Shown here: positions 9,026 to 18,500 of the stretch, piece after piece
Position numbering within the stretch: position 1 is the stretch's first letter
Layout of the letters: each line of letters starts with the position of its first letter
Source: Sulfuricella sp.
GTDB lineage: Bacteria > Pseudomonadota > Gammaproteobacteria > Burkholderiales > Sulfuricellaceae
DNA: 64,000 bases
Direction: 5' to 3'
Assembly: GCA_041651995.1 (NCBI GenBank)
Contig: JBAZID010000009.1
Span: forward strand, 27,724-91,723
The notes under the pieces: model-generated
What the model was told of the DNA's origin: nothing
What the model saw: the letters and a program-made list of their open reading frames with translations, nothing else
The model's database searches: none
Made by a program: the position numbers and the translations under genes

Positions 9026-9444
9026 TTGCCGTTCTTCGCCTGGGTGGCGAAACTGATGCGATTGAAACCCGCCAGACGCGAAGCTTCCATGATATTGATT
9101 ACGGACTGGTGAGTGGCCTCGGCATCTGCATTAATCACAACTACAGGGTCGGTCCGCCCCCCCGCCGCACGGCGCAGCGCCTCGCTCAATACATCCACCC
9201 CGAGCTTGGCCACGGGAGCACGATTGATGACGTAATGGCCGGAAGCATCGACCGCAACTATGATTTCGTTCGGCTTTTCCGCCTGTTTCTCGGCATCAGC
9301 AGTTGGCAGATTGATTTGCAATTCGGCAATCTGGGAAAAGGTGGTGGTCACCATGAGGAATATCAGGATCACCAGCAACACATCGATCATCGCTATCAGG
9401 TTGATTTCTGGATCTTCCTTCAGCCTGCCACGTTGGAAATTCAT
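9022..9444 (-). CDS. exbD: Biopolymer transport protein ExbD/TolR family
   Basis: Small inner-membrane protein of 140 residues with one transmembrane helix (about 16-36) and a periplasmic domain. The helix begins with the functionally required Asp in LIAMIDVLLVILIF. With ExbB it forms a proton-driven motor that energises outer-membrane transport or Tol-type functions. Here it is linked to lpxK rather than tonB, as is common in this class, so the exact client system is unknown. It lies 10 bases after exbB. Confidence 0.93.
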   Translation of the reverse strand: MNFQRGRLKEDPEINLIAMIDVLLVILIFLMVTTTFSQIAELQINLPTADAEKQAEKPNEIIVAVDASGHYVINRAPVAKLGVDVLSEALRRAAGGRTDPVVVINADAEATHQSVINIMEASRLAGFNRISFATQAKNGK

Positions 9445-9454
9445 GCGGGACGCC

Positions 9455-10066
9455 TTATTTCCGTTCGCCGTGAACCATGTCCACCAGCTTGATCGATTGC
9501 TGCTCCATTTCCATCACCAGGGAATCCACCTTGCCACGGAAATAGCGATAAAAAATCATGCTTGGAATCGCCACAATCAGGCCCATGGCCGTATTATAAA
9601 GCGCTACTGAAATGCCGTGAGCCAGTTGGGCGGGACTGCCTCCGGATGGGGTAAGCGCACCGAAAATTTCCACCATCCCGATCACCGTGCCGAGCAGCCC
9701 CAGGAGTGGACTGATTGAAGCAATCGTGCCAAGAGTGGTGAGGAAACGCTCCATTTCGTGAGTGACTGCGCGCCCCGAATCTTCGATGGCTTCCTTCATC
9801 ATTTCCCGCGAACTGTTGACGTTGCGCAAACCCGCCGCAAAGATACGCCCGAGAAGAGAATGCCGCTCCAGATTTGCAATCATCTCATCGTTGACGCCGT
9901 CCTGCCGCAGCCATTCACGCACTTTAGGCAACAGGCTCTTGGGCGCCACCAGGCCGCCATACAGCGACCACGAGCGCTCGCCGATAATCGCCAGAGAAAT
10001 CACCGACGCAATAATCAGCGGCCAGATTGGCCAACCGGCAGCTTGAATGATGGATAACACGCCCAC
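9455..10066 (-). CDS. exbB: MotA/TolQ/ExbB proton channel family protein
   Basis: Inner-membrane protein of 203 residues with three hydrophobic helices (about 12-30, 110-135 and 155-178). It has the family block LLGLLGTVIGMVEIFGAL followed by LAHGISVALYNTAMGL. It pairs with the next gene product ExbD to form a proton-motive-force motor. The start is GTG at 10066 (a GTG two codons further in is an alternative). It is the first gene of the exbBD-lpxK-ycaR-kdsB run. The terminator of the upstream gene lies about 100 bases before it, so its promoter should be in 10067-10160. Confidence 0.93.
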   Translation of the reverse strand: MGVLSIIQAAGWPIWPLIIASVISLAIIGERSWSLYGGLVAPKSLLPKVREWLRQDGVNDEMIANLERHSLLGRIFAAGLRNVNSSREMMKEAIEDSGRAVTHEMERFLTTLGTIASISPLLGLLGTVIGMVEIFGALTPSGGSPAQLAHGISVALYNTAMGLIVAIPSMIFYRYFRGKVDSLVMEMEQQSIKLVDMVHGERK

Positions 10067-10162
10067 ACCCCTGTAAATTTTAACCCCGTAACTTTAGCCT
10101 GCCACCTCGTTTTCAGCAAGGGCAGCGATTTCTGCCCTGCCTTGAAATCCTTATCTGCAAAA

Positions 10163-10195
10163 ACAAAAAAACCTGCCCGATGCTGCGGCAGGTAA
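10163..10195 (-). terminator. Rho-independent terminator after the tandem TusA gene
   Basis: Minus strand: ACCTGCC and GGCAGGT pair around a 9-base loop, then a run of seven T. It lies about 30 bases past the stop at 10227. Confidence 0.88.
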
Positions 10196-10226
10196 AAGGG
10201 GGATCGTTTAACCCTGACTTTTCTGG

Positions 10227-10715
10227 CTAATTTTTCCTGATATAAAAAGCGAGAACACCAGGGTCAATTTCTTGAATGTCCAGAAGCTCATGACCACTGC
10301 TTTTTATCCATGATTCGATGTCATCTCGCGTAGCGGGGCAACTGCTGACCAACTTCAGAATTTCTCCACCCTGCATGCCCTGAAGCAACTTTCTCGCTTC
10401 GACAATGGGGCCTGGGCAGGCCGTGCCTCTCATATCCAATTCAACATTAAAAGCGGAAGGGGGGCGCCGGCCCTTGCGGATAAAATACTCATCCGCACCG
10501 TTGGCATCCTTGTCGGTGCGGATGACTTCGTTATCGGTCAGCTTAATCCAGGAGAACAAATCATCTTTCGTGCCGGGGCAGTCAGAAACCAGACAGAGCA
10601 CTTCGCCGGGGCTGAGCCCGTCCAGTACTTTTTTTGCACCCAGCAAGGGATGCGGGCAAGACAGCCCGGTTAAATTCAATATGCCATTGGCACCCATCAG
10701 AAGCGGTTGGTTCAC
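10227..10715 (-). CDS. Tandem TusA/SirA-domain sulfur carrier-like protein
   Basis: Protein of 162 residues made of two TusA-like domains. Domain 1 (about 12-80) has LSCPHPLLGAKK. Domain 2 (about 90-160) has TACPGPIVEARK. Each keeps the CPxP motif whose first Cys carries sulfane sulfur in TusA, and each also has a second Cys in a matching place (SDCPGTKDD, SSCPATRDD). TusA proteins pass persulfide sulfur in tRNA thiolation or in sulfur oxidation. The organism also has sulfide dehydrogenase, so a role in sulfur oxidation is plausible but inferred. GTG start at 10715 with GAGGG upstream. It is monocistronic, with its own terminator, not inside a dsr or hdr cluster. Tandem fusions are less usual than the single ~80-residue form. 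Confidence 0.85.
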   Translation of the reverse strand: MNQPLLMGANGILNLTGLSCPHPLLGAKKVLDGLSPGEVLCLVSDCPGTKDDLFSWIKLTDNEVIRTDKDANGADEYFIRKGRRPPSAFNVELDMRGTACPGPIVEARKLLQGMQGGEILKLVSSCPATRDDIESWIKSSGHELLDIQEIDPGVLAFYIRKN

Positions 10716-10884
10716 GACTCAAACCCTCAACTACGATAAATAAACAAAACTAATGATGCCATAACATTAGTTAATTTACAAGAGAGGGGTGAGATCGGCG
10801 CATGAAAAAGCCACCTGCCCTGAAATTGGCAAATGGCCCTCGATGGCATTGAATATACAGATTGGGGTGTTATTTCCAGGAAAA

Positions 10885-10912
10885 AAGGAGAAGGCTCCCT
10901 ATTGAGAGCCTT
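10885..10912 (-). terminator. Probable terminator after prmC
   Basis: Minus strand: AAGGCTC pairs with GAGCCTT around an 8-base loop. CTCCTTTTTT follows, so the T-run is offset by four bases. It lies directly beyond the prmC stop. Confidence 0.65.
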
Positions 10913-10915
10913 ACG

Positions 10916-11782
10916 TTAATTACACGATTTTTTTGCTATAGAGCCCAGGCTCACCCGCTCCAGCCCAGCCAGATCGCGAATTGTCTCCACCGCAGCATAG
11001 CCATGCTGGCGCAATATCTCGCGGCAGCCCTCTCCCTGATTGTAGCCATGCTCAAACAGCAGCCAGCCACCCGGATTGAGGTGTTGTGGTGCGACAGCGG
11101 TGATGCGGCGGATATCATCCAGGCCGTCCGCCCCGGATGCCAGCGCGGAGATGGGTTCGAAGCGCACATCACCGCGTTGCAGGTGGGGGTCGGCGGCTTC
11201 CACATAGGGGGGATTGGAAACGATGAGATCGAAGGTTTCCCCTTCGAGCACGCCGAACCAGTTGCTGTGCAGGAGCCGCAGATTGGGCACTCCCAGCCGG
11301 GCCGCATTCTCCCGCGCCACGGCCAGCGCCTCCGGTGACTGATCGACGGCGGTCACTGCCGCCTGCGGCCGGTTCCTGGCGATGCTGATGGCAATGGCAC
11401 CGCTGCCGGTGCCGAGATCCAGCACGCTGCAGGGCAGGTTTTCGGGGATTTTTTGCAGCGCAAGTTCGACCAGAAGTTCAGTTTCAGGACGCGGAATCAA
11501 TACGACGGGGGTGGTTTTGAATTCCAGGCCGAAAAACTCCCGGTTCCCGACGATGTAGGCGATGGGTTCGCCCGCGAGGCGGCGGGTCAGCAGGTCTGTG
11601 TAGCTTTGTGCGGCGGATTCCGCCAAAGCATCGCGGTCATGGCCGATGAGCCAGGAACGCGCCACGCCAAGCGCGTGGCTGAGCAGTATCTGGATTTCCA
11701 GCCGCGCTTCACGCAGGTCGAGGCCAAGAGCCTGCCGCAGTTTCTGGCTATCCTGCACCAGAACCTCGGCCAGCGTTGCCAA
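10916..11782 (-). CDS. prmC: Peptide chain release factor N5-glutamine methyltransferase
   Basis: Methylates the Gln of the GGQ motif in release factors. The 288-residue protein has an N-terminal helical domain, then a Rossmann methyltransferase fold with VLDLGTGSGAIAI (about 122-134) and the catalytic NPPY motif (VSNPPYVE, about 189-196). It begins with TTG immediately after the prfA stop, so it is translated by coupling. Its substrate RF1 is encoded by the adjacent gene. Confidence 0.96.
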   Translation of the reverse strand: MATLAEVLVQDSQKLRQALGLDLREARLEIQILLSHALGVARSWLIGHDRDALAESAAQSYTDLLTRRLAGEPIAYIVGNREFFGLEFKTTPVVLIPRPETELLVELALQKIPENLPCSVLDLGTGSGAIAISIARNRPQAAVTAVDQSPEALAVARENAARLGVPNLRLLHSNWFGVLEGETFDLIVSNPPYVEAADPHLQRGDVRFEPISALASGADGLDDIRRITAVAPQHLNPGGWLLFEHGYNQGEGCREILRQHGYAAVETIRDLAGLERVSLGSIAKKSCN

Positions 11783-12865
11783 TCAGCCTTCTCCGGCCAG
11801 GCTGGCCAGCATTTCCGCCTGGTGCTCGGCCATCAGCGCGCCGGTGAGCTCGTCCATGTCGCCGTCCATGATCTGGTCGATCTTGTACAGGGTCAGATTG
11901 ATGCGGTGGTCGGTGATGCGCCCTTGCGGGAAGTTGTAGGTGCGGATGCGCTCGGAGCGGTCGCCGCTGCCGATCAGGGATTTGCGCGTTGCGGCTTCCT
12001 TGGCATTGCGTTCGCGCAACTGCCCGTCCATGATGCGCGCAGCCAGCACGCTCATGGCCTGGGCCTTGTTCTTGTGCTGCGAGCGGTCGTCCTGGCATTC
12101 CACCACGATGCCGGTGGGCAGGTGGGTGATGCGGATCGCCGAGTCGGTCTTGTTGATATGCTGGCCGCCCGCGCCGGAGGCGCGGAAGGTGTCGATGCGC
12201 AGGTCGGCCGGATTCAGGTTGACCTCGGCCAGCTCATCCGCTTCCGGCATGATGGCGACGGTGCAGGCGGAAGTGTGGATGCGGCCCTGGGTTTCGGTCG
12301 CCGGGACGCGCTGCACGCGGTGTCCTCCGGACTCGAACTTGAGCTTGGAATAGGCGCCCTGGCCGATGATCTTGGCGATCACTTCCTTGTAGCCGCCCAT
12401 TTCGCCCGGGCTTTCCGAGACGATTTCCACCTGCCAGCGCTGGCGCTCGGCGTAGCGCGTGTACATGCGGAACAGGTCGCCGGAGAACAGCGCAGACTCG
12501 TCGCCGCCGGTGCCGGCGCGGATTTCCAGGAACACGTTGCGCTCGTCGTTGGGGTCCTTGGGCAGCAGCAGCTTCTGCAGATCGAGCTCGATCTGTTCCA
12601 GTCGCGCCTTTCCTTCCTCGATCTCCGCCGCGGCGAATTCCTTCATTTCCGGGTCGGCCAGCATTTCCTGCGCGTCGCGTATGTCCTGCTCGCACTGCTG
12701 CCAGGCATGGTACTGCGCCACCACCGGCGTGATATCCGCATGCTCACGCGTGAGCTTGCGGTAGTTGTCCATGTTGCTGGTGATATCGGCGCTGGAAAGG
12801 AGCAAATTGAGCTCCTCCAGCCGCTCGCTGAGGGAAGCGAGCTTGGCCAGGATAGATGATTTCAT
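11783..12865 (-). CDS. prfA: Peptide chain release factor 1
   Basis: Recognises UAA and UAG stop codons and triggers peptide release. Length of 360 residues is normal. It has the GAGGQHINKTDSA loop with the GGQ tripeptide and a VPATE segment corresponding to the PxT stop-codon recognition motif of RF1. It sits between hemA (6 bases upstream) and prmC (adjacent), the standard hemA-prfA-prmC operon. Confidence 0.98.
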   Translation of the reverse strand: MKSSILAKLASLSERLEELNLLLSSADITSNMDNYRKLTREHADITPVVAQYHAWQQCEQDIRDAQEMLADPEMKEFAAAEIEEGKARLEQIELDLQKLLLPKDPNDERNVFLEIRAGTGGDESALFSGDLFRMYTRYAERQRWQVEIVSESPGEMGGYKEVIAKIIGQGAYSKLKFESGGHRVQRVPATETQGRIHTSACTVAIMPEADELAEVNLNPADLRIDTFRASGAGGQHINKTDSAIRITHLPTGIVVECQDDRSQHKNKAQAMSVLAARIMDGQLRERNAKEAATRKSLIGSGDRSERIRTYNFPQGRITDHRINLTLYKIDQIMDGDMDELTGALMAEHQAEMLASLAGEG

Positions 12866-12871
12866 TTGGAG

Positions 12872-14122
12872 CTATTCGTGGTGGATTTGGTAAAGCCTGC
12901 GCAGCATGGCTTCAAGCTGCTGGCGATCTTCGCCGCTGGCGTGGCTTAGCGCGTGGCTGGGGTTATGCAGGAACTTGTTGGTCAGCGCCCGCGCCATCAG
13001 TTCCATCACCTCCTGCGGATCTTCACCCCGGGCCAGCATGCGCTGGGCATGTTCCAGTTCCTGGCGGCGCACGCGGTCGGCATGGTCGCGCAGGGCGCGG
13101 ATGGTCGGCACCACTTCGCGGTTTTCCATCCATTCCACGAAGCTGCGCACGCGCGATTCGACGATGGCCTCGGCCTCGGCGGCCGCGACCTGGCGGCTGT
13201 CCAGGCCCTCCTGCACCACCTGGGAAAGGTCGTCCACGCTGTAGAGAAAAACGTCGTCCATCTCGCCCACTTCTTCCTCGATGTCGCGCGGCACGGCGAG
13301 ATCGACCATGAACATGGGGCGGTGCTTGCGCGCCTTGATGGCGCGCTCCACCATACCCTTGCCCAGGATCGGCAGCGGGCTGGCGGTGGAGGTGACGATA
13401 ATGTCGTAGGCGGCGAGGTGATCGGGCAGATCGTTGAGGGTGATGGCACCGCCACCAAAGCGCTGCGCCAGCGTGGCGGCGCGTTCCAGGGTGCGGTTGG
13501 CAACCAGGATGTGCTTGGGGTGCTGGGCAGCAAAGTGGTTGGCGCACAGCTCGATCATTTCGCCCGCGCCGATGAACAGCACGTTCTGCTCGTGAATGCT
13601 GGGGAAAATGCGCTGCGCCAGGCGCACCGCGGCGGCGGCCATGGACACCGAATTGGCGCCGATGGCGGTGGTGCCGCGCACCTCCTTGGCCACCGAGAAA
13701 GTGCGCTGGAACAGCTTGTGCAGCAGCGTGCCCATGGTGCCGGCCTGCTCGGCGGTTCTGACCGCCTGCTTGAGCTGGCCGAGAATCTGGGTTTCGCCCA
13801 GCACCATGGAATCCAGGCCGCTGGCGACGCGGAATGCATGCTTCACCGCATCCTGCTTGGGCAGGGTGTAAAGGTAGGGCTCGATGGCGTGGGTCTTGAG
13901 CTGATGAAAATCGGCCATCCACTCGATTGCCTGCCGAGGCTCGTCGGTGTTGCAATACACCTCGGTGCGGTTGCAGGTGGAGAGGATCGCCGCCTCCTTC
14001 ACCGGACGATGGTCCACCAGGTCCAGCAGGGCCTGCTTCACGCTTTCGGCATGGAACGCCACTTGCTCGCGAATGGCAAGCGGCGCGGTGTGGTGATTGA
14101 TGCCGAAGGCGAATAGCTGCAT
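12872..14122 (-). CDS. hemA: Glutamyl-tRNA reductase
   Basis: First committed enzyme of the C5 heme pathway, reducing Glu-tRNA to glutamate-1-semialdehyde with NADPH. The 416-residue protein begins with FGINHHTAPLAIREQV and has the catalytic Cys in STCNRTEVYC (about residue 50). The dinucleotide domain motif FIGAGEMIEL follows near 190, and a C-terminal dimerisation helix ends the protein. It is the first gene of hemA-prfA-prmC; the 63-base gap behind it should hold the promoter. Confidence 0.98.
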   Translation of the reverse strand: MQLFAFGINHHTAPLAIREQVAFHAESVKQALLDLVDHRPVKEAAILSTCNRTEVYCNTDEPRQAIEWMADFHQLKTHAIEPYLYTLPKQDAVKHAFRVASGLDSMVLGETQILGQLKQAVRTAEQAGTMGTLLHKLFQRTFSVAKEVRGTTAIGANSVSMAAAAVRLAQRIFPSIHEQNVLFIGAGEMIELCANHFAAQHPKHILVANRTLERAATLAQRFGGGAITLNDLPDHLAAYDIIVTSTASPLPILGKGMVERAIKARKHRPMFMVDLAVPRDIEEEVGEMDDVFLYSVDDLSQVVQEGLDSRQVAAAEAEAIVESRVRSFVEWMENREVVPTIRALRDHADRVRRQELEHAQRMLARGEDPQEVMELMARALTNKFLHNPSHALSHASGEDRQQLEAMLRRLYQIHHE

Positions 14123-14185
14123 TTAGAAAAGATGGCCTGTTAAATGGCTGAAAGTATACCGGAAATCAGGGTCAAGAAGGCATTT

Positions 14186-15526
14186 TCAAGACACAAAACG
14201 CGCTACCAGCCCCTGCGAAAAATCCCCCGGCGGCAAGGGAATGCGCACTCTCCAGCCACTGCCCGGAGCGGCGTCGATGGCCTCGCCCTCCAGGTTTTCC
14301 ATGCGCTCCAGCCGCACCACCCGGTTGCCGGAGGGCAGGAGCAACTCCAGCCGGTCGCCCACCACAAAGCGGTTCTTGACGTTGATCTCGGCCATCTGGC
14401 TGGCGGCATCGAAGCTCACGATATCGCCAACGTACTGGCTCTTGGCGCTTTCCGAATAGCCGCGCATGTAGTTCTGATGCTCGGCAGTATGGTGGCGCTG
14501 GTAGAAGCCGTCGGTATAGCCGCGATTGGCCAGGGTTTCCAGCGAGGACAGATGGTTCAGGTCAAAAGTCCGCCCTGCCAGCGCATCGTCGATGGCGCAA
14601 CGGTACACCTGCGCGGTGCGCGCAACATAATAGATCGACTTGGTGCGACCCTCGATCTTGAGCGAGTCAATGCCCATTTTGGTCAGACGCTCGACATGCT
14701 CCACCGCGCGCAAATCCTTGGAATTCATGATGTAGGTGCCGTGCTCGTCTTCCATCACCGGCATCAGCTCGCCCGGACGGTTCTGCTCTTCCAGCAGGTA
14801 GACCTTGTCCGCCAGCGGGTGGCGCGGCAGGCTGCCACAATCGGACAGAGCGCTTTCCTGCATCTGCGCCGAAAAATCGGCGCGGATCACGCCCGCTGCA
14901 TCCTCCTCGCCTTCATGCACCTTGTAATCCCAGCGGCAGGAGTTGGTGCAGGTCCCCTGATTGGGATCGCGGTGGTTGAAATAGCCAGACAGCAGGCAGC
15001 GGCCCGAATAGGCGATGCACAACGCGCCGTGGACGAATACTTCGAGTTCCATATCCGGGCACAGCTGGCGGATCTCCTCGATCTCGTCGAGCGACAGCTC
15101 GCGCGACAGGATCACGCGCGTCAGCCCCATGCTTTGCCAGAATTTCACCGCCGCGTAGTTCACCGTATTGGCCTGCACGGAAAGATGGACCGGCACTTCC
15201 GGCCATTTCTCGCGCACCATCATGATCAGGCCGGGGTCGGCCATGATCAGGGCATCGGGATTCATGGCGATGACCGGCTCCATGTCGGCCAGGTAAGTCT
15301 TGACCTTGGCGTTGTGCGGCATGAGGTTGCTGGCGACAAAGAACTTCTTGCCCAGGGCGTGGGCTTCCGCAATGCCGGTTTCCAGTTGGTCGAGCTTAAA
15401 TTCGTTGTTACGCGCGCGTAATGAGTAGCGCGGCTGGCCGGCATACACCGCATCGGCGCCAAAAGCATAGGCGGTGCGCATTTTTTCCAGCGAACCGGCA
15501 GGCAAGAGAAGTTCGGGTTGTTTCAT
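14186..15526 (-). CDS. trhP: Peptidase U32 family tRNA hydroxylation protein (TrhP/YegQ-like)
   Basis: Protein of 446 residues of the U32 family, whose YegQ branch takes part in prephenate-dependent 5-hydroxyuridine formation at tRNA position 34. The N terminus PELLLPAGSLEKMRTAYAFGADAVYAG is diagnostic. A cluster of Cys (HGALCIAYSGRCLLS, then GTCTNSCRW) fits the iron-sulfur site of this family. The ATG at 15526 is the family start; the longer open frame would run into the dnaE promoter. It is divergent from dnaE with only 42 bases between start codons. Confidence 0.9.
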   Translation of the reverse strand: MKQPELLLPAGSLEKMRTAYAFGADAVYAGQPRYSLRARNNEFKLDQLETGIAEAHALGKKFFVASNLMPHNAKVKTYLADMEPVIAMNPDALIMADPGLIMMVREKWPEVPVHLSVQANTVNYAAVKFWQSMGLTRVILSRELSLDEIEEIRQLCPDMELEVFVHGALCIAYSGRCLLSGYFNHRDPNQGTCTNSCRWDYKVHEGEEDAAGVIRADFSAQMQESALSDCGSLPRHPLADKVYLLEEQNRPGELMPVMEDEHGTYIMNSKDLRAVEHVERLTKMGIDSLKIEGRTKSIYYVARTAQVYRCAIDDALAGRTFDLNHLSSLETLANRGYTDGFYQRHHTAEHQNYMRGYSESAKSQYVGDIVSFDAASQMAEINVKNRFVVGDRLELLLPSGNRVVRLERMENLEGEAIDAAPGSGWRVRIPLPPGDFSQGLVARFVS

Positions 15527-15568
15527 TGGGTGGTAAAATTGTGCAAAGGAAAAATTATACCACCCCCT

Positions 15569-18500
15569 ATGAGCCAGCCTTCTTTCATCCACCTCCGCCT
15601 CCACAGCGAATACTCCATAACCGACGGCATCGTGCGTCTGGACGCGGGCAAGGACCATGCCTGCCCGCCGGTGGAGCGCGCCAAGGCCGATGGCATGCCC
15701 GCCCTGGCGCTGACCGATCTGAGCACCCTGTTCGGCATGGTGAAGTTCTACAAGGCGGCGCGGAGCGGTGGCGTCAAACCACTCATCGGCTGCGACGTAT
15801 GGATAGAGAACGAGGCCAACCGCGACCAGCCGGGCCGTCTGCTGCTGCTGTGCCAGAATCGGACCGGTTATGGCAACCTGTGCGAGCTGCTGTCGCAGGC
15901 TTTCCGCGGCAACCAGTACCGGGGCCGGGCGGAAATCAGGAAGGAGTGGCTGGCCTCATCTTTCGGTGACGGACTGATCGCCCTGTCCGGCGCGCATCTG
16001 GGCGATATCGGCCAGGCATTTCTGAACGGCAACGAAGCGCAGGCGCGCCAGCTGGCGCTGGAATGGGCCAAGTGTTTTCCGCAGCGCTTTTACCTCGAAC
16101 TGCAGCGCCCCGGCTCCAACGCGGCGGAAGAATACGTGCAGCAGGCGCTGCTTCTGGCCGGGGAGCTCGACCTGCCGGTGGTGGCCACCCACCCCATCCA
16201 GTTTCTCGACCAGGATGATTTCCGCGCCCACGAAGCGCGCGTGTGCATTGCCGAGGGTTACGTGCTGGGCGACCAGCGGCGCCCCAGGAACTTTACCGAG
16301 CAGCAGTATTTCAAGAGCCAGGCCGAGATGGCCGAGCTGTTCGCCGACATCCCCGAGGCGCTGGAAAACAGCGTCGAGATCGCCAAGCGCTGCAACCTGA
16401 CCGTTGAGCTGGGCAAGAGCAAGCTGCCGCTGTTTCCCATCCCCGAGGGGATGAGCGAAAGCGAGTACCTGATCAAGCGCGCCGAGGACGGGCTGGCGGA
16501 GCGCATGAAAGAGCTGTATCCGGACGAGGCGAAACGCGCCGAGCAGTATCCCACCTATACGGACCGGCTCAAGTTCGAAACCGACACCATTGTGCAAATG
16601 GGCTTTCCCGGCTACTTCCTGATCGTGGCGGACTTCATCAACTGGGCCAAGCACAACCAGGTGCCCGTCGGCCCGGGACGGGGTTCCGGCGCCGGTTCGC
16701 TGGTGGCCTACAGCCTCGGCATCACCGACCTCGATCCGCTGCGCTACGCCCTGCTGTTCGAGCGCTTCCTCAACCCGGAGCGGGTGTCCATGCCCGACTT
16801 CGACGTGGATTTCTGCCAGGAAACCCGCTACAAGGTGATCGAGTACGTGCGCCGCCAGTACGGCGCCGACGCGGTATCGCAGATCGCCACCTTCGGCACC
16901 ATGGCCGCCAAGGCGGTGCTGCGCGACGTGGGACGCGTGCTGGACATGCCTTATCTCTTCTGCGACGGCCTTTCCAAGCTGATCCCCGCCCAGCCGGGCA
17001 AATTCGTCAGCCTCAACCAAGCGCTGGAAGAAGTGCCCGAGCTCAAGGAACGCTACGACAACGAGGAGGAAGTGCGCGAACTGTTCGAGCTGGCGCTCAA
17101 GCTCGAAGGCATGACGCGCAATGTCGGCATGCACGCCGGCGGGGTGCTGATCGCGCCCGGCAAGCTGACCGACTTCTGCCCGCTGTATGTGGCCTCCGGC
17201 GCCGATGCGGTCACGGTATCCCAGTTCGACAAGGACGACGTGGAAGCCGTAGGGCTGGTGAAGTTCGACTTCCTCGGCCTCCGGAACCTGACCATCATCG
17301 AGCTGGCGCTGAAATACCTCAAGCGGCTCGACCCGACTTTCACCGGGCCACTCGACACCCAGCATTTCGACGATCCGGCAGCCTACGAAATTCTGAAGAA
17401 AGCCAACACCACGGCGGTGTTCCAGCTGGAATCGGACGGCATGAAAAAACTGCTGGCCAAGCTCCAGCCGGACCGTTTCGAGGACATCATCGCGGTGCTC
17501 GCGCTGTATCGCCCCGGCCCGCTCGGTTCGGGCATGGTGGACGATTTCATCCTGCGCAAGAAGGGCCTGCAGAAGATCGACTATTTCCACGAGGATCTGA
17601 AAGCCTGCCTGTCGCCCACCTACGGCGTGATCGTGTATCAGGAACAGGTGATGCAGATTTCGCAGATCATCGGCGGCTACACCCTGGGCGGCGCCGACAT
17701 GCTGCGCCGCGCCATGGGCAAGAAGAAGCCCGAGGAAATGGCCAAGCACCGCGAAACCATCGCCGCGGGCGCCAGGGAGAAGGGCTACGACCCGGCGCTG
17801 GCCGAGAAGCTGTTCGACCTGATGACCAAGTTTGCCGAATACGGCTTCAACAAGTCGCACACCGCCGCCTACGCCGTGGTCTCCTACCAGACCGCCTGGC
17901 TCAAGGCGCACCACACCGCCGCCTTCATGGCCGCCACCCTGTCCTCGGAACTGGACAACACTGACCAGCTCAAGGTGTTCTACGAGGATACACTGGCCAA
18001 CAAGGTCAAGGTGCTGGGGCCGGACATCAACGTCTCCAATTACCGCTTCGAGCCGGTATCACGCTCGGCGATCCGCTACGGCCTGGGCGCGGTCAAGGGC
18101 ACCGGCGAGCAGGCAGTGCTGTCCATCGAGGCCGAGCGCAAGGCCGGCGGCCCGTTCCGCGACCTGTTCGATTTCTGCCGCCGCGTGGACAAGCGCATCG
18201 TCAACCGGCGCACCATCGAGGCGCTGATTTGCGCTGGCGCTTTTGATTTGATTACCGACCATCGTGCCAGCCTGCTGGCTTCAGCCGGACTGGCAATGGA
18301 ATCCGCCGAACAGCATAACCGTTCGATAAATCAGGCCAGCCTGTTTGGTGAGGATAGCGCCGGGGATTCGGCTGAAATCCTGGTGGATGTACCACGCTGG
18401 GGCGAAGCGGAACAACTGCAGTTTGAAAAGAAAAGCCTGGGCTTCTATTTCAGCGGCCACCCCTACGACAGCTACCGCAAGGAACTGTCCACTTTCATCC

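Noticed and set aside
11453..12859. 468-codon open frame on the plus strand
   Set aside because: Antisense to prfA and the start of prmC, both unambiguous. No domain and biased composition.
15956..17914. 652-codon open frame on the minus strand
   Set aside because: It lies wholly opposite dnaE, which has all its catalytic motifs. Long antisense frames are expected in GC-rich genes, and this one has low-complexity composition and no recognisable domain.
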